Of a stretch of DNA of 42,540 nt, positions 33,855-42,032 are shown one piece after another (positions within the stretch are counted from its first letter, which is position 1; every line of letters begins with the position of its first letter). A program made the position numbers and the translations under genes. Under the pieces are notes generated by a model. It saw only the letters and a list, made by a program, of their open reading frames with translations, did not search any database and was not told where the DNA came from. This DNA is from an uncultured Eubacterium sp. GTDB taxonomy: Bacteria; Bacillota; Clostridia; Lachnospirales; Lachnospiraceae. Location: contig URGC01000004.1 of the NCBI GenBank assembly GCA_900547255.1, forward strand, positions 1-42,540. Reading direction: 5' to 3'.

Positions 33855-33889
33855 TAGAAAAACCGACAGACCTGTAACAGCCTGTCGGT
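33855..33889 (-). terminator. Rho-independent terminator of rpsU
   Basis: On the minus strand an 8-bp perfect stem (ACCGACAG pairing with CTGTCGGT) with a 12-base loop is followed by five T residues. It begins 15 bases after the rpsU stop codon and separates this gene from the sporulation genes downstream. Confidence 0.88.
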
Positions 33890-33903
33890 AATAATAATTA
33901 AAA

Positions 33904-34080
33904 TTAGTTGAACTTACGTTTTCTAGCAGCTTCTGACTTCTTCTTACGTCTTACGCTTGGCTTTTCGTAATGTTCTCTTTTACGAATTTCCTGCTGAATG
34001 CCCGCCTTAGCACAGTTTCTCTTAAATCTTCTTAAGGCACTATCTAAAGACTCGTTCTCTTTAACGATGACATTTGACAT
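33904..34080 (-). CDS. rpsU: 30S ribosomal protein bS21
   Basis: bS21 is a small basic protein of the 30S subunit platform near the anti-SD region. The ATG at 34080 (MSNVIVKENESLD) has AGGAAAAG directly upstream and gives 58 residues, the usual length; the longer frame is not used. LRRFKRNCAKAGIQQEIRKR and the Arg/Lys-rich end are typical. It has its own promoter and terminator, so it is probably a single-gene transcript. In Bacillus rpsU is followed by yqeY and the yqf genes; yqeY is missing here. Confidence 0.97.
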   Translation of the reverse strand: MSNVIVKENESLDSALRRFKRNCAKAGIQQEIRKREHYEKPSVRRKKKSEAARKRKFN

Positions 34081-34158
34081 ACTTTTCCTGACCACCCTTC
34101 TGTTGCAAATTGTGCTGGGCAATACATAAATAGGGTATTAACTAATCGCACAAAACAC

Positions 34159-34186
34159 ATTATACCATATAATTAAAATTCGTCAA
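34159..34186 (-). promoter_or_regulatory. Strong sigma-A promoter of rpsU
   Basis: On the minus strand TTGACG and TATAAT are separated by 16 bases, with an extended -10 element TGG before TATAAT. It lies 78 bases upstream of the rpsU ATG. This is the best match to the housekeeping promoter consensus in the window, as expected for a ribosomal protein gene. Confidence 0.85.
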
Positions 34187-34205
34187 CAGTTAAATGTTAA
34201 GAAAA

Positions 34206-36848
34206 TTATTTAATCTGCTCAGCTAATGCTTCTGATGCCTTTGCAAGAAGCTCATCTATACCTGCTGGGTTCTTACCACCAGCCTGAGCCATATTAGGAC
34301 GGCCGCCACCGCCACCACCTACAAGACCTGCAAGAACCTTGATAAGATTACCGGCATGGGCCCCCTTCTTAATAACATCATCTGTTACCATTGCAATAAG
34401 GTTAACCTTGTCACTTCCCATTGCACTTGCGATAAGCACTACACCAGAACCTACATTGCCCTTTAACTTATCTCCAAGATTTCTAAGCTCGTTCATATCT
34501 ACATTATCAACTCTTGTAGCAAGGAGCTTAACGCCATTAACTTCCCTGATATCGTTAGTAACATCACCTAAAGCATTATTGGCAAGCTCTGACTTGAGCT
34601 TTTCATTCTCACTTGAGAGAGCCTTAATCTCATCATTCATAGCATGTATTCTTCTTACAAGCTGTGAGCTCTCTGTCTTAGCTGCCTCAGATGCATCTGC
34701 AACAAGCTTTTCAAGCTCTGCATAGAACTTCATTACTCCTGTGTCTGTTAGTGCCTCAATTCTTCTTACACCAGCAGCAACACCTGACTCAGATACAATC
34801 TTGAATAATCTGATATTAGATGTATTGGCAACATGTGTACCACCACAGAATTCCTTAGAGAAATCTCCCATAGATACAACTCTTACAGTATCGCCGTACT
34901 TCTCACCGAATAATGCCATAGCACCAGTCTTCTTAGCATCTTCCATAGACATGACGTTAGTCTCAACAGGAATGCACTCTGCTATCTTTTCATTGACAAT
35001 TCTTTCTACCTCTTCAAGCTCTTCCTTTGAAACGCTCTGGAAGTGTGTAAAGTCAAATCTTAATCTCTCTGGATTAACGAAAGAACCCTTCTGCTCTACA
35101 TGATTGCCAAGAACAGTTCTTAACGCCTTCTGTAAAAGGTGTGTTGCACTGTGGTTCTTACATGTATCAGCTCTGCCCTGTGCATTGACAATAAGCTCAA
35201 CCTCATCGCCAACCTTAATCATTCCTCTTGTAAGCTTACCTACATGTCCAATCTTGCCACCTTTAAGGTTGATTGTTGTCTCTACCTCAAACTCACCCTC
35301 TGATGACTTGATAATACCTGTATCGCCTTCCTGACCACCCATTGTGGCATAGAATGCTGTCTCATCTACAATTATAGTTCCCTTATCTCCCTCAGATAAA
35401 GCTTCAACAACGTCTTCCTCTGTTGTAAGAACTGTAACCTTAGATGTATTGCTAAGCTTGTCATATCCGACAAACTTGCTTGTAATAGCAGGGTCTATCT
35501 CATCATATACAGTTGCATCTGCACCCATATAGTTAGTAGTCTTTCTTGCATTACGAGCCTTAACTCTCTGCTCATCCATAGCCTTAGTAAAGCCTTCTTC
35601 ATCTATAAAGATATTCTTCTCTTCAAGAATCTCCTTAGTAAGGTCAATAGGGAATCCATAAGTGTCATAGAGTTTGAATGCATCTGCGCCTGAAAGAACC
35701 TTCTCGCCCTTAGCTGCAAGCTCAGCTTCCATATCAGCTAAAATGCTTAATCCCTGATCTATTGTTTTGTTGAACTTATCCTCTTCCTCTGATATAACCT
35801 TGATGATAAATTCTTTCTTCTCTTCAAGTTCTGGATATCCATCCTTAGAACCCTCTATAACAGTCTCGCATAACTTAGAGAGGAACTTGCCTTCGATTCC
35901 AAGAAGTCTGCCGTGTCTTGCAGCTCTTCTTAAAAGTCTTCTAAGAACGTATCCACGTCCCTCGTTAGAAGGCATGATACCATCACTAACCATGAATGTA
36001 ACAGATCTGATATGGTCTGTTATAACTCTTATAGAAACATCTGTCTTCTCATCTGTCTTGTATGTTACACCTGCAATCTCACATACCTTGTTACGAAGTG
36101 CGCAAAGTGTATCGACATCAAAGATTGAATCAACATCCTGTACAACTACAGCAAGACGCTCAAGCCCCATACCTGTATCAATGTTCTTCTGTATAAGGTC
36201 TGTATAGTTACCCTTGCCATCATTATTAAACTGTGAAAATACATTATTCCATACTTCCATGTATCTGTCACAGTCACAGCCTACTGTACATCCAGGCTTG
36301 CCACAACCATACTTTTCTCCACGGTCATAGTAAATCTCCGAACATGGACCACATGGACCAGCACCATGCTCCCAGAAGTTATCTTCCTTGCCAAATCTGA
36401 AAATTCTCTCTGGTGCTATGCCTATCTCCTTATTCCAGATATCAAATGCCTCATCATCATCCTGATAGATAGATGGATATAATCTGTCTGGGTCAAGTCC
36501 AACAGTCTGAGTTAAAAACTCCCAAGACCATGCAATAGCCTCATGCTTAAAATAATCACCAAATGAGAAGTTACCAAGCATCTCAAAAAATGTACCATGT
36601 CTTGCTGTCTTACCAACATTCTCAATATCACCTGTACGGATACACTTCTGACATGTTGTAACCCTTCTTCTAGGTGGAATCTCCTGTCCTGTGAAATATG
36701 GCTTTAATGGAGCCATACCTGAATTAATAATCAACAAACTGTTGTCATTGTGTGGAACGAGAGAAAAACTCTTCATCTTTAAATGTCCCTTGCTTTCAAA
36801 GAAATCAAGATAAAGTCTTCTTAACTCGTTAACGCCTCTGTACTGCAC
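34206..36848 (-). CDS. alaS: Alanine-tRNA ligase
   Basis: AlaS charges tRNA-Ala and edits mischarged Ser and Gly. The GTG at 36848 (product starting MQYRGVNELRRLYLDFF) is chosen because GGAGG lies eight bases upstream; the in-frame TTG at 36863 overlaps that SD. The product has 880 residues. The class II catalytic core (FESKGH, GMAPLKPYFTG), the editing site (HSATHLLQKALR and CGGTHVANT) and the C-Ala domain (GGGGGRPNMAQAGG) are all present. No T-box leader is seen upstream; it follows the small membrane protein gene by 23 bases. Confidence 0.98.
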   Translation of the reverse strand: MQYRGVNELRRLYLDFFESKGHLKMKSFSLVPHNDNSLLIINSGMAPLKPYFTGQEIPPRRRVTTCQKCIRTGDIENVGKTARHGTFFEMLGNFSFGDYFKHEAIAWSWEFLTQTVGLDPDRLYPSIYQDDDEAFDIWNKEIGIAPERIFRFGKEDNFWEHGAGPCGPCSEIYYDRGEKYGCGKPGCTVGCDCDRYMEVWNNVFSQFNNDGKGNYTDLIQKNIDTGMGLERLAVVVQDVDSIFDVDTLCALRNKVCEIAGVTYKTDEKTDVSIRVITDHIRSVTFMVSDGIMPSNEGRGYVLRRLLRRAARHGRLLGIEGKFLSKLCETVIEGSKDGYPELEEKKEFIIKVISEEEDKFNKTIDQGLSILADMEAELAAKGEKVLSGADAFKLYDTYGFPIDLTKEILEEKNIFIDEEGFTKAMDEQRVKARNARKTTNYMGADATVYDEIDPAITSKFVGYDKLSNTSKVTVLTTEEDVVEALSEGDKGTIIVDETAFYATMGGQEGDTGIIKSSEGEFEVETTINLKGGKIGHVGKLTRGMIKVGDEVELIVNAQGRADTCKNHSATHLLQKALRTVLGNHVEQKGSFVNPERLRFDFTHFQSVSKEELEEVERIVNEKIAECIPVETNVMSMEDAKKTGAMALFGEKYGDTVRVVSMGDFSKEFCGGTHVANTSNIRLFKIVSESGVAAGVRRIEALTDTGVMKFYAELEKLVADASEAAKTESSQLVRRIHAMNDEIKALSSENEKLKSELANNALGDVTNDIREVNGVKLLATRVDNVDMNELRNLGDKLKGNVGSGVVLIASAMGSDKVNLIAMVTDDVIKKGAHAGNLIKVLAGLVGGGGGGRPNMAQAGGKNPAGIDELLAKASEALAEQIK

Positions 36849-36871
36849 TGTTCTTTCCTCCAAAAAATAAA

Positions 36872-37069
36872 TTAATTATTATCAATAACTGTATCTTCTT
36901 TGATGCCATCATCCTGCTGGGCTTTTTTCGCCTTCCTGGCATCAGATGCAGTTTTAAGCTTGCCACCAACTATGACAGCTAAAACGAGAAGCAGAAGCAT
37001 GATAATAAATTTAGCTCCCTCAAATAAAACTTCTCCAAGTAATAAACTCATTAATCCAACCATATACAT
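36872..37069 (-). CDS. Small membrane protein of unknown function (65 aa)
   Basis: The product has one long hydrophobic segment (about residues 5-37, perhaps a helix plus an amphipathic part) and a charged C-terminal tail rich in Lys, Asp and Ala (KTASDARKAKKAQQDD). AAAGG is five bases before the first ATG. I do not recognise a family. It lies between the membrane MutS-like gene and alaS, and its co-directional position and SD argue that it is real. Confidence 0.65.
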   Translation of the reverse strand: MYMVGLMSLLLGEVLFEGAKFIIMLLLLVLAVIVGGKLKTASDARKAKKAQQDDGIKEDTVIDNN

Positions 37070-37147
37070 ACACGCCTTTCTATTATAAGCTTAGACAACT
37101 GGCTAAAATTATGAATGTGAATATTGTAACACATCATCCGTAAACAT

Positions 37148-38836
37148 TCAACACCAGTCTCCCGTTTGTAAAAATCTATTTGCCATATCATCCGCAGCCT
37201 TAGTTATGGAATCATCATATCCAATGCCCTTAAGAAGCTTAATCGCATTCCTGCTTGTCGCCGGTCCATCCATAAGCTTATAGTTAAACACAACATCCTC
37301 GCAGAAATCTTCCCGAAAATGATAATTGTCATAACAATCCTTTAATATCTTTGTAAGTTCTATGTCATGTGTCGCTGCAAAACATATGACATTCTTTCCG
37401 TTCATGCTCTTTAAAATCTGCGATGAAGCCGCAATTCTCTCAACTGTGTTAGTTCCTCTTAACACCTCATCAACAAAGCATAACACCGGTTTTTTCTTAT
37501 CATCTATACTGTCAAGAATCCTCTTTAAAGACTTGATTTCAACAATATAATAGCTGTCATGCCCCTCAAGATTATCCTTTAATGCCATAGATGAATATAT
37601 CCTGAACACTGGTGCCCGGTAACTTCTTGCAAGGCTTGTACATATGCTCTGTGACAATATCGCATTGATAGCAACAGTCTTTAAGAATGTAGATTTACCA
37701 GATGCATTAGAACCTGTAAGCAGGACATTGCGGCTTAAAGTTATCGAATTGGCAACCGGATTATCAATGCATGGATGATAAGCATCTTCCAGTGCTATTG
37801 AATTTCTTCCTGATATGAATTCAGGTCTGCTCCAATAGTTAAGTCCTGCCCTGTATGATGCTATTGCAATTGTGCTTTCGATGAATCCAAGAAGTCTTAT
37901 CATCTCATATATATCATCTGTATGCTCATTGATACTGTGAAGCATCGTATTAAACTTAATCAGGTCAATATGCGTTATCATCCTCAGATAATCCAACAAC
38001 ATCTCAGCTATAGAACCATTCTCATTAGAGCTTGCAAGCATTCCTGCGCCGCTTGTCGCCTTTGACATCTTCTGCGTTATATTCTTTATAGATTCATTAT
38101 ACGAATCAAGCGCGCTTATATTAAGCTTGTCAATGTCTTTTACAGCCTGTGTCATCTTAACGATATTGATAATGCATATAAAGAAAGGCTCAGCCTTCGC
38201 CTTATATGAATAATACGATATAATCGCAAACGCCACAGATGCCACAACAAGAATTATTCCCAGTGTTGCATTATATCCAAATGCAATAACAAACGAAACT
38301 ATTATAAACAGCATAGACAGATAGTGGATTATATTGCTCTGTGGCTTCAAATCCATAAGAAGCCCTACATAATCGCTCACTGAAATCTTCTTGGCAAATC
38401 CCAGCTTGTAAAAAATCTGCTGGATATTCTCCCTGTCTTTTTTGTTGCTGTCAAAATGTGCCGCAAGCCTGTCTGCTTCGTCAAGCTTATCCCTGTCATT
38501 GAACGGAAGCCTTAACATCTTATAGAGATATTCCTGTCCCACAGATGAAAAACATGTATTCATCCTCTTGTATACAGTATTCATAGACAAATCATTCCAT
38601 GTAATATCATCAATGTAGTCACTCTCGTCACACGGAATATCACCATTGACACAATCCTGATAGTAATGGCTTATTATGTCAAGCTCTTCATCTGTAATAT
38701 TACGCTCAGAAGCCCTGCCCCAGCTATCACGTATCTTCTGTATCATCTTCTGCCTGCGCCTTCTCGACTCACTTACAGATACATATATAGCAGTCACAAT
38801 AAGCGCAGCTATCAGAAAAATCATACTCTGACTCAT
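37148..38836 (-). CDS. Membrane-anchored MutS-like ATPase
   Basis: The protein has 562 residues. An N-terminal membrane helix (about 3-20) and a pair of hydrophobic segments (about 170-212) place it in the membrane. The C-terminal part is a MutS-type ABC ATPase: Walker A GSNASGKSTF (about 374-383), Walker B LCFVDEVLRGTNTVE (about 449-463) and ATHDIELT. MutS domains I and II, which recognise mismatches, are absent. It resembles proteins annotated only as MutS family or DNA mismatch repair-like, without known function. Its neighbours are deoD and apt upstream and a small membrane protein downstream. A role in mismatch repair is unlikely because a complete MutS is encoded at 19099-21753. Confidence 0.85.
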   Translation of the reverse strand: MSQSMIFLIAALIVTAIYVSVSESRRRRQKMIQKIRDSWGRASERNITDEELDIISHYYQDCVNGDIPCDESDYIDDITWNDLSMNTVYKRMNTCFSSVGQEYLYKMLRLPFNDRDKLDEADRLAAHFDSNKKDRENIQQIFYKLGFAKKISVSDYVGLLMDLKPQSNIIHYLSMLFIIVSFVIAFGYNATLGIILVVASVAFAIISYYSYKAKAEPFFICIINIVKMTQAVKDIDKLNISALDSYNESIKNITQKMSKATSGAGMLASSNENGSIAEMLLDYLRMITHIDLIKFNTMLHSINEHTDDIYEMIRLLGFIESTIAIASYRAGLNYWSRPEFISGRNSIALEDAYHPCIDNPVANSITLSRNVLLTGSNASGKSTFLKTVAINAILSQSICTSLARSYRAPVFRIYSSMALKDNLEGHDSYYIVEIKSLKRILDSIDDKKKPVLCFVDEVLRGTNTVERIAASSQILKSMNGKNVICFAATHDIELTKILKDCYDNYHFREDFCEDVVFNYKLMDGPATSRNAIKLLKGIGYDDSITKAADDMANRFLQTGDWC

Positions 38837-38839
38837 TAA

Positions 38840-39562
38840 TTACATTCCTCTCACTATATTATATGACGTCTCAAGTGCAACATTAATCATCTCATTAAAA
38901 CCTGTCTGTCTATCCTGTGGTGACAACTTCTCATCCCTGTAGAGATGGTCGCTTATAGTTGTTATACACAACGCCTTTCTGCCAAGACTTGCAGCATTAA
39001 GGTAAAGCCCTGCTGCCTCCATCTCAACAGCAAGCACTCCCATCTTCTTCCATCTGTCATTGACAGACGAATCCGCATTATAAAATACATCTGAGGATAA
39101 GACATTGCCGACTCTTGCATTGATTCCAAGGCTGGCTGCGCAGCCAACAGAAGTCGACAGCAAGCCATAATCAGCTATAGGTGCATATGTTCCCGGCAGA
39201 TTAAACTGCGAAACATAATTAGAATCTGTACATGCCCCCTGCGCAATAACAATATCTTTAAGATTAATGTCATCTGACAACGCACCAGCAGAACCGATTC
39301 TTATAATCGCATCAACATCATACATATTATAAAGTTCATAACTATATATTCCTATTGATGGTATTCCCATGCCGCTTCCCATCACAGATACCTGTGTGTC
39401 ACGATACACGCCTGTATATCCATACATTCCCCTGACATCATTAAATAATCTGGCATCCTTTAAATAATGTGAAGCTATATATTCTGCCCTCAAAGGGTCG
39501 CCAGGCATAAGTACAACCCTGGCAATGTCTCCCTTTCCGGCTTTATTATGTGGTGTCCCCAT
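38840..39562 (-). CDS. deoD: DeoD-type purine-nucleoside phosphorylase
   Basis: This enzyme cleaves purine nucleosides with phosphate. The protein has 240 residues, typical of the hexameric type. LMPGDPLRAEYIA, GSGMGIPSIGIYSYEL, RIGSAGAL, AVEMEAAGLYLNA and the general-acid motif TISDH are all present. It directly follows apt, so nucleoside phosphorolysis and adenine phosphoribosylation are grouped. SD GGGGGG is close to the ATG. Confidence 0.96.
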   Translation of the reverse strand: MGTPHNKAGKGDIARVVLMPGDPLRAEYIASHYLKDARLFNDVRGMYGYTGVYRDTQVSVMGSGMGIPSIGIYSYELYNMYDVDAIIRIGSAGALSDDINLKDIVIAQGACTDSNYVSQFNLPGTYAPIADYGLLSTSVGCAASLGINARVGNVLSSDVFYNADSSVNDRWKKMGVLAVEMEAAGLYLNAASLGRKALCITTISDHLYRDEKLSPQDRQTGFNEMINVALETSYNIVRGM

Positions 39563-39583
39563 ATACCCCCCAGTTCTGAAGTA

Positions 39584-40105
39584 TTATTTACCCTCGTATT
39601 TGATAAGAGCATCTACATCATAATTCTTTAATTTATCTCTTCCTTTAAGACCCTCAAGCTCTATAAGGAAAACAATCTTTACAACCTCACCGCCAAGAGC
39701 CTCAACAAGCTTGATGATAGCTTCTGTTGTACCACCTGTTGCAATAAGGTCATCAATAATAACAACCTTCTGTCCCGGCTTAATCGCATCCTTGTGTATC
39801 TCAATGGTTGCTGTTCCATATTCAAGAGCATATTCCTGTGAAATAGTCTCACATGGGAGCTTTCCCTTCTTTCTTACAGGAACGAATGATTTGTGATTCT
39901 TATACGCAACTGGCACGCCAAATATAAAACCTCTTGACTCTGGACCAACAACCACGTCATAATCTTTGTCTATCAGATTATCAAGTCCGTCTATAGCAAG
40001 CTGTAATCCATCAGGATCCTGTATAACACTTGTTATATCCCTGAATATAATACCCTCCTTTGGAAAATCCGGTATACTTCTAACGTATTCTTCTACTTTT
40101 TTCAT
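39584..40105 (-). CDS. apt: Adenine phosphoribosyltransferase
   Basis: Apt makes AMP from adenine and PRPP. The ATG at 40105 (MKKVEEYVRSIPDFP) has GGAGG eight bases upstream; an in-frame TTG overlapping the SD is not used. The product has 173 residues. The PRPP motif VVIIDDLIATGGT and the region GPESRGFIFGVPVA are complete. A short stem (GCAGA/TCTGC, about 40125-40140) lies upstream of the SD. A weak promoter-like pair (TTGTAC, 17 bases, TAATAT with TG) occurs in the same 93-base gap, not strong enough to call. Confidence 0.96.
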   Translation of the reverse strand: MKKVEEYVRSIPDFPKEGIIFRDITSVIQDPDGLQLAIDGLDNLIDKDYDVVVGPESRGFIFGVPVAYKNHKSFVPVRKKGKLPCETISQEYALEYGTATIEIHKDAIKPGQKVVIIDDLIATGGTTEAIIKLVEALGGEVVKIVFLIELEGLKGRDKLKNYDVDALIKYEGK

Positions 40106-40198
40106 TGTTATGTCCTCCAAAATATGGCAGAATATCTCTGCATTGATTTTCTGTAGAACATATTAACATATTTTTAAAATGTGTACAATAAATGATAT

Positions 40199-41716
40199 TT
40201 AAACAATAAGACAAACCAGCCCCGAATTTTCATTCATGACCTTTTCAAGCGTAGAGCCAATCTTCCCCATGCTCTCATCTGTTATATTATGCGTTTTTTC
40301 ATATATTCCATCATTCACAATCTGCTCCACTGTCTTTCCAAATATATTAGTATCCCATATTCCGTCAGGATTCTCCCTGGTATTTTCTTTGATATAATCA
40401 ATCAGGTCATCTGCCTGTGTCTTAGTTCCCACAATAGGCGCAATCTCAACTGATATATTAGTCTTTAACATATTGATTGATGGAACCTGTGCCTTGATTT
40501 TAACACCATATTTATTGCCATTTTTGATAACAACCGGCTCATCAAGTTCAATATCTTTCCTGTTAGGTGTCACAATGCCAAAACCGCTTGAATTGACATC
40601 ATACAGTGCATCCTTGACCGAATCGTATTCTGTCTTTTTCAATGCAAACTCCCTTATAAGATTAATAAGTTCATACTCATTGCTTATGTCTGTACCTGTA
40701 AGCTCGCTTAAAACCTTGTAATATATAGAATTTTTTAGTGACAGATTGAATTTGACAATTCCTGTGCTGAGGTCAGCCTCATCAACGGTCACGCTTTCAA
40801 CAGCCTGACAATCTGTATTATCATTCATATCAAGGTAATCTATTCGTCCCTTTGCCCTTACCACATCTTTAATATAAGTCGTCTTTGCAAGAATATTCCT
40901 TGCAATATCTATTATCTGCTTCTTAAGCCAGTGGTCTGACTTTAACATCTCTATCCAGCTCGGTCCATATACCTCAAGCTTTTCAACCGGGAATTCCAGC
41001 AATATGCTCTTTAATATATTGTCAACATCCTCTTTTTTTAACTGGTCACAATTAACCGGAATGACATTGGCATCATATTCTTCAGATAACTTTGCCCCCA
41101 GTTCAGTTGTCTCTTTCGAATAAGGTTTCTGGCTGTTTAGAAGTATTACAAATGGTTTACCGATATTTTTAAGTTCATCTACAGTACGTTTCTCTGCTTT
41201 AACATAGCTCTCCCTGTCAATCTCCCCAAAGCTTCCATCTGTCGTAACAATTATGCCGATTGTCGAATGATCCTTTATGACTTTGTTAGTCCCAATCTCC
41301 GCAGCCTGTGTAAATGGTATATCCTCCTGCTGCCATGGTGTCTTAACCATTCTCTCCTTATCATTTTCATACAGTCCCAGCGCACCATCCACCATGAATC
41401 CAACGCAGTCAATAAGGCGTAGCTTCACAGACATATTATCAAATACACTTACAACTGGTGCTTCGCTCGGTATAAATTTAGGCTCCGTAGTTGTTATTGT
41501 ACTTCCAGCACCGCTCATAGGCAGTTCATCGAGCGTTCTTTTTTTTACATGCTCATTATCAATCTCCGGTATAACAGCAAGATTCATAAATCTTTTAATA
41601 AATGTAGACTTGCCTGTTCTTACCGGTCCAACAACACCTATGTATATCTCCCCATTGGTTCTTTCCCCAATATCCTTATAGATATTGTATGTAAATGTCT
41701 TAGATGTATTGTCCAT
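40199..41716 (-). CDS. spoIVA: Stage IV sporulation protein A (spore coat morphogenetic ATPase)
   Basis: SpoIVA is an ATPase that polymerises on the outer forespore membrane and forms the base of the spore coat. The protein has 505 residues. Walker A GPVRTGKST lies at residues 30-38, and RLIDCVGFMVDGA contains the DxxG-like motif. The C-terminus ends in hydrophobic LVCLIV, the part that in Bacillus helps bind the forespore membrane with SpoVM. SD AGGAGG is seven T bases before the ATG, and four of its bases lie in a perfect hairpin (41726-41757). Its presence indicates a spore former or a recent descendant of one. Confidence 0.96.
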   Translation of the reverse strand: MDNTSKTFTYNIYKDIGERTNGEIYIGVVGPVRTGKSTFIKRFMNLAVIPEIDNEHVKKRTLDELPMSGAGSTITTTEPKFIPSEAPVVSVFDNMSVKLRLIDCVGFMVDGALGLYENDKERMVKTPWQQEDIPFTQAAEIGTNKVIKDHSTIGIIVTTDGSFGEIDRESYVKAEKRTVDELKNIGKPFVILLNSQKPYSKETTELGAKLSEEYDANVIPVNCDQLKKEDVDNILKSILLEFPVEKLEVYGPSWIEMLKSDHWLKKQIIDIARNILAKTTYIKDVVRAKGRIDYLDMNDNTDCQAVESVTVDEADLSTGIVKFNLSLKNSIYYKVLSELTGTDISNEYELINLIREFALKKTEYDSVKDALYDVNSSGFGIVTPNRKDIELDEPVVIKNGNKYGVKIKAQVPSINMLKTNISVEIAPIVGTKTQADDLIDYIKENTRENPDGIWDTNIFGKTVEQIVNDGIYEKTHNITDESMGKIGSTLEKVMNENSGLVCLIV

Positions 41717-41757
41717 AAAAAAACCTCCTGCATATACTGATAAATGTATATGCAGGA
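41717..41757 (-). terminator. Hairpin plus T-tract overlapping the spoIVA ribosome binding site
   Basis: On the minus strand a perfect 12-bp stem (TCCTGCATATAC pairing with GTATATGCAGGA, 8-base loop) is followed by GG and seven T residues, then the spoIVA ATG. It has the form of an intrinsic terminator for transcripts from upstream genes. Its 3' arm also contains four of the six SD bases (AGGAGG), so it would hide the ribosome site in any read-through RNA. Confidence 0.75.
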
Positions 41758-41772
41758 TATTAATTTCTATGA
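41745..41772 (-). promoter_or_regulatory. Candidate sigma-E promoter of spoIVA inside the hairpin
   Basis: On the minus strand TCATAGA is followed, after 13 bases, by CATATACA, which matches 6 to 7 of 8 positions of the sigma-E -10 consensus CATACAMT (Bacillus spoIVA is sigma-E dependent). The -10 lies in the 5' arm of the hairpin. A start point about seven bases further on would fall at the end of the loop (around 41738), so the RNA would lack the 5' arm. Confidence 0.45.
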
Positions 41773-41779
41773 TAGATAA

Positions 41780-42010
41780 TCACTCATCAAATGTGGCTAT
41801 AACATAATATCCACGCTTAGTCTCTCCGACCTCTTTGACTATTCCTTTTCTTGATTTAAGTCTTTCCGGCGTTGGATAATTGCCAGACATTGCAACTGCC
41901 GGTTCAATTGTGTAATAATAACTGCTTGGAAGTTTTCCTTCTGTAATCTCAACCTCATCTCCAGCCTTTACAAGATTAGGTCTGCTCATTGTAAACTCCA
42001 TATCTCTCAT
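41780..42010 (-). CDS. Small conserved-looking protein of unknown function (76 aa)
   Basis: The ATG at 42010 (MRDMEFTMSRPN) has AAGGTG six bases upstream; an in-frame TTG five codons earlier lacks an SD. The product is beta-rich, with AGDEVEITEG in the middle and RKGIVKEVGETKRGYYVIATFDE near the end, a pattern that recalls small SH3-like or KOW-like barrels, but I cannot name a family. It lies 22 bases after recG and 63 bases before spoIVA, so it is probably co-transcribed with recG and its transcript would end at the hairpin at 41717-41757. Confidence 0.7.
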   Translation of the reverse strand: MRDMEFTMSRPNLVKAGDEVEITEGKLPSSYYYTIEPAVAMSGNYPTPERLKSRKGIVKEVGETKRGYYVIATFDE

Positions 42011-42032
42011 TATAATCACCTTCAATCACTAA

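Noticed and set aside
37070..37147. 12-codon ORF and a TATAAT upstream of the 65-residue membrane protein
   Set aside because: The ORF has no SD. The TATAAT lies so close to the ATG that the transcript would be almost leaderless, and no -35 at proper distance is seen.
36849..37147. T-box or other leader for alaS
   Set aside because: alaS follows another gene by 23 bases; there is no room for a leader and no specifier or antiterminator structure is seen.
40108..40161. 17-codon minus-strand ORF upstream of apt
   Set aside because: No SD precedes its ATG, and the apt SD lies within it; nothing suggests it is translated.
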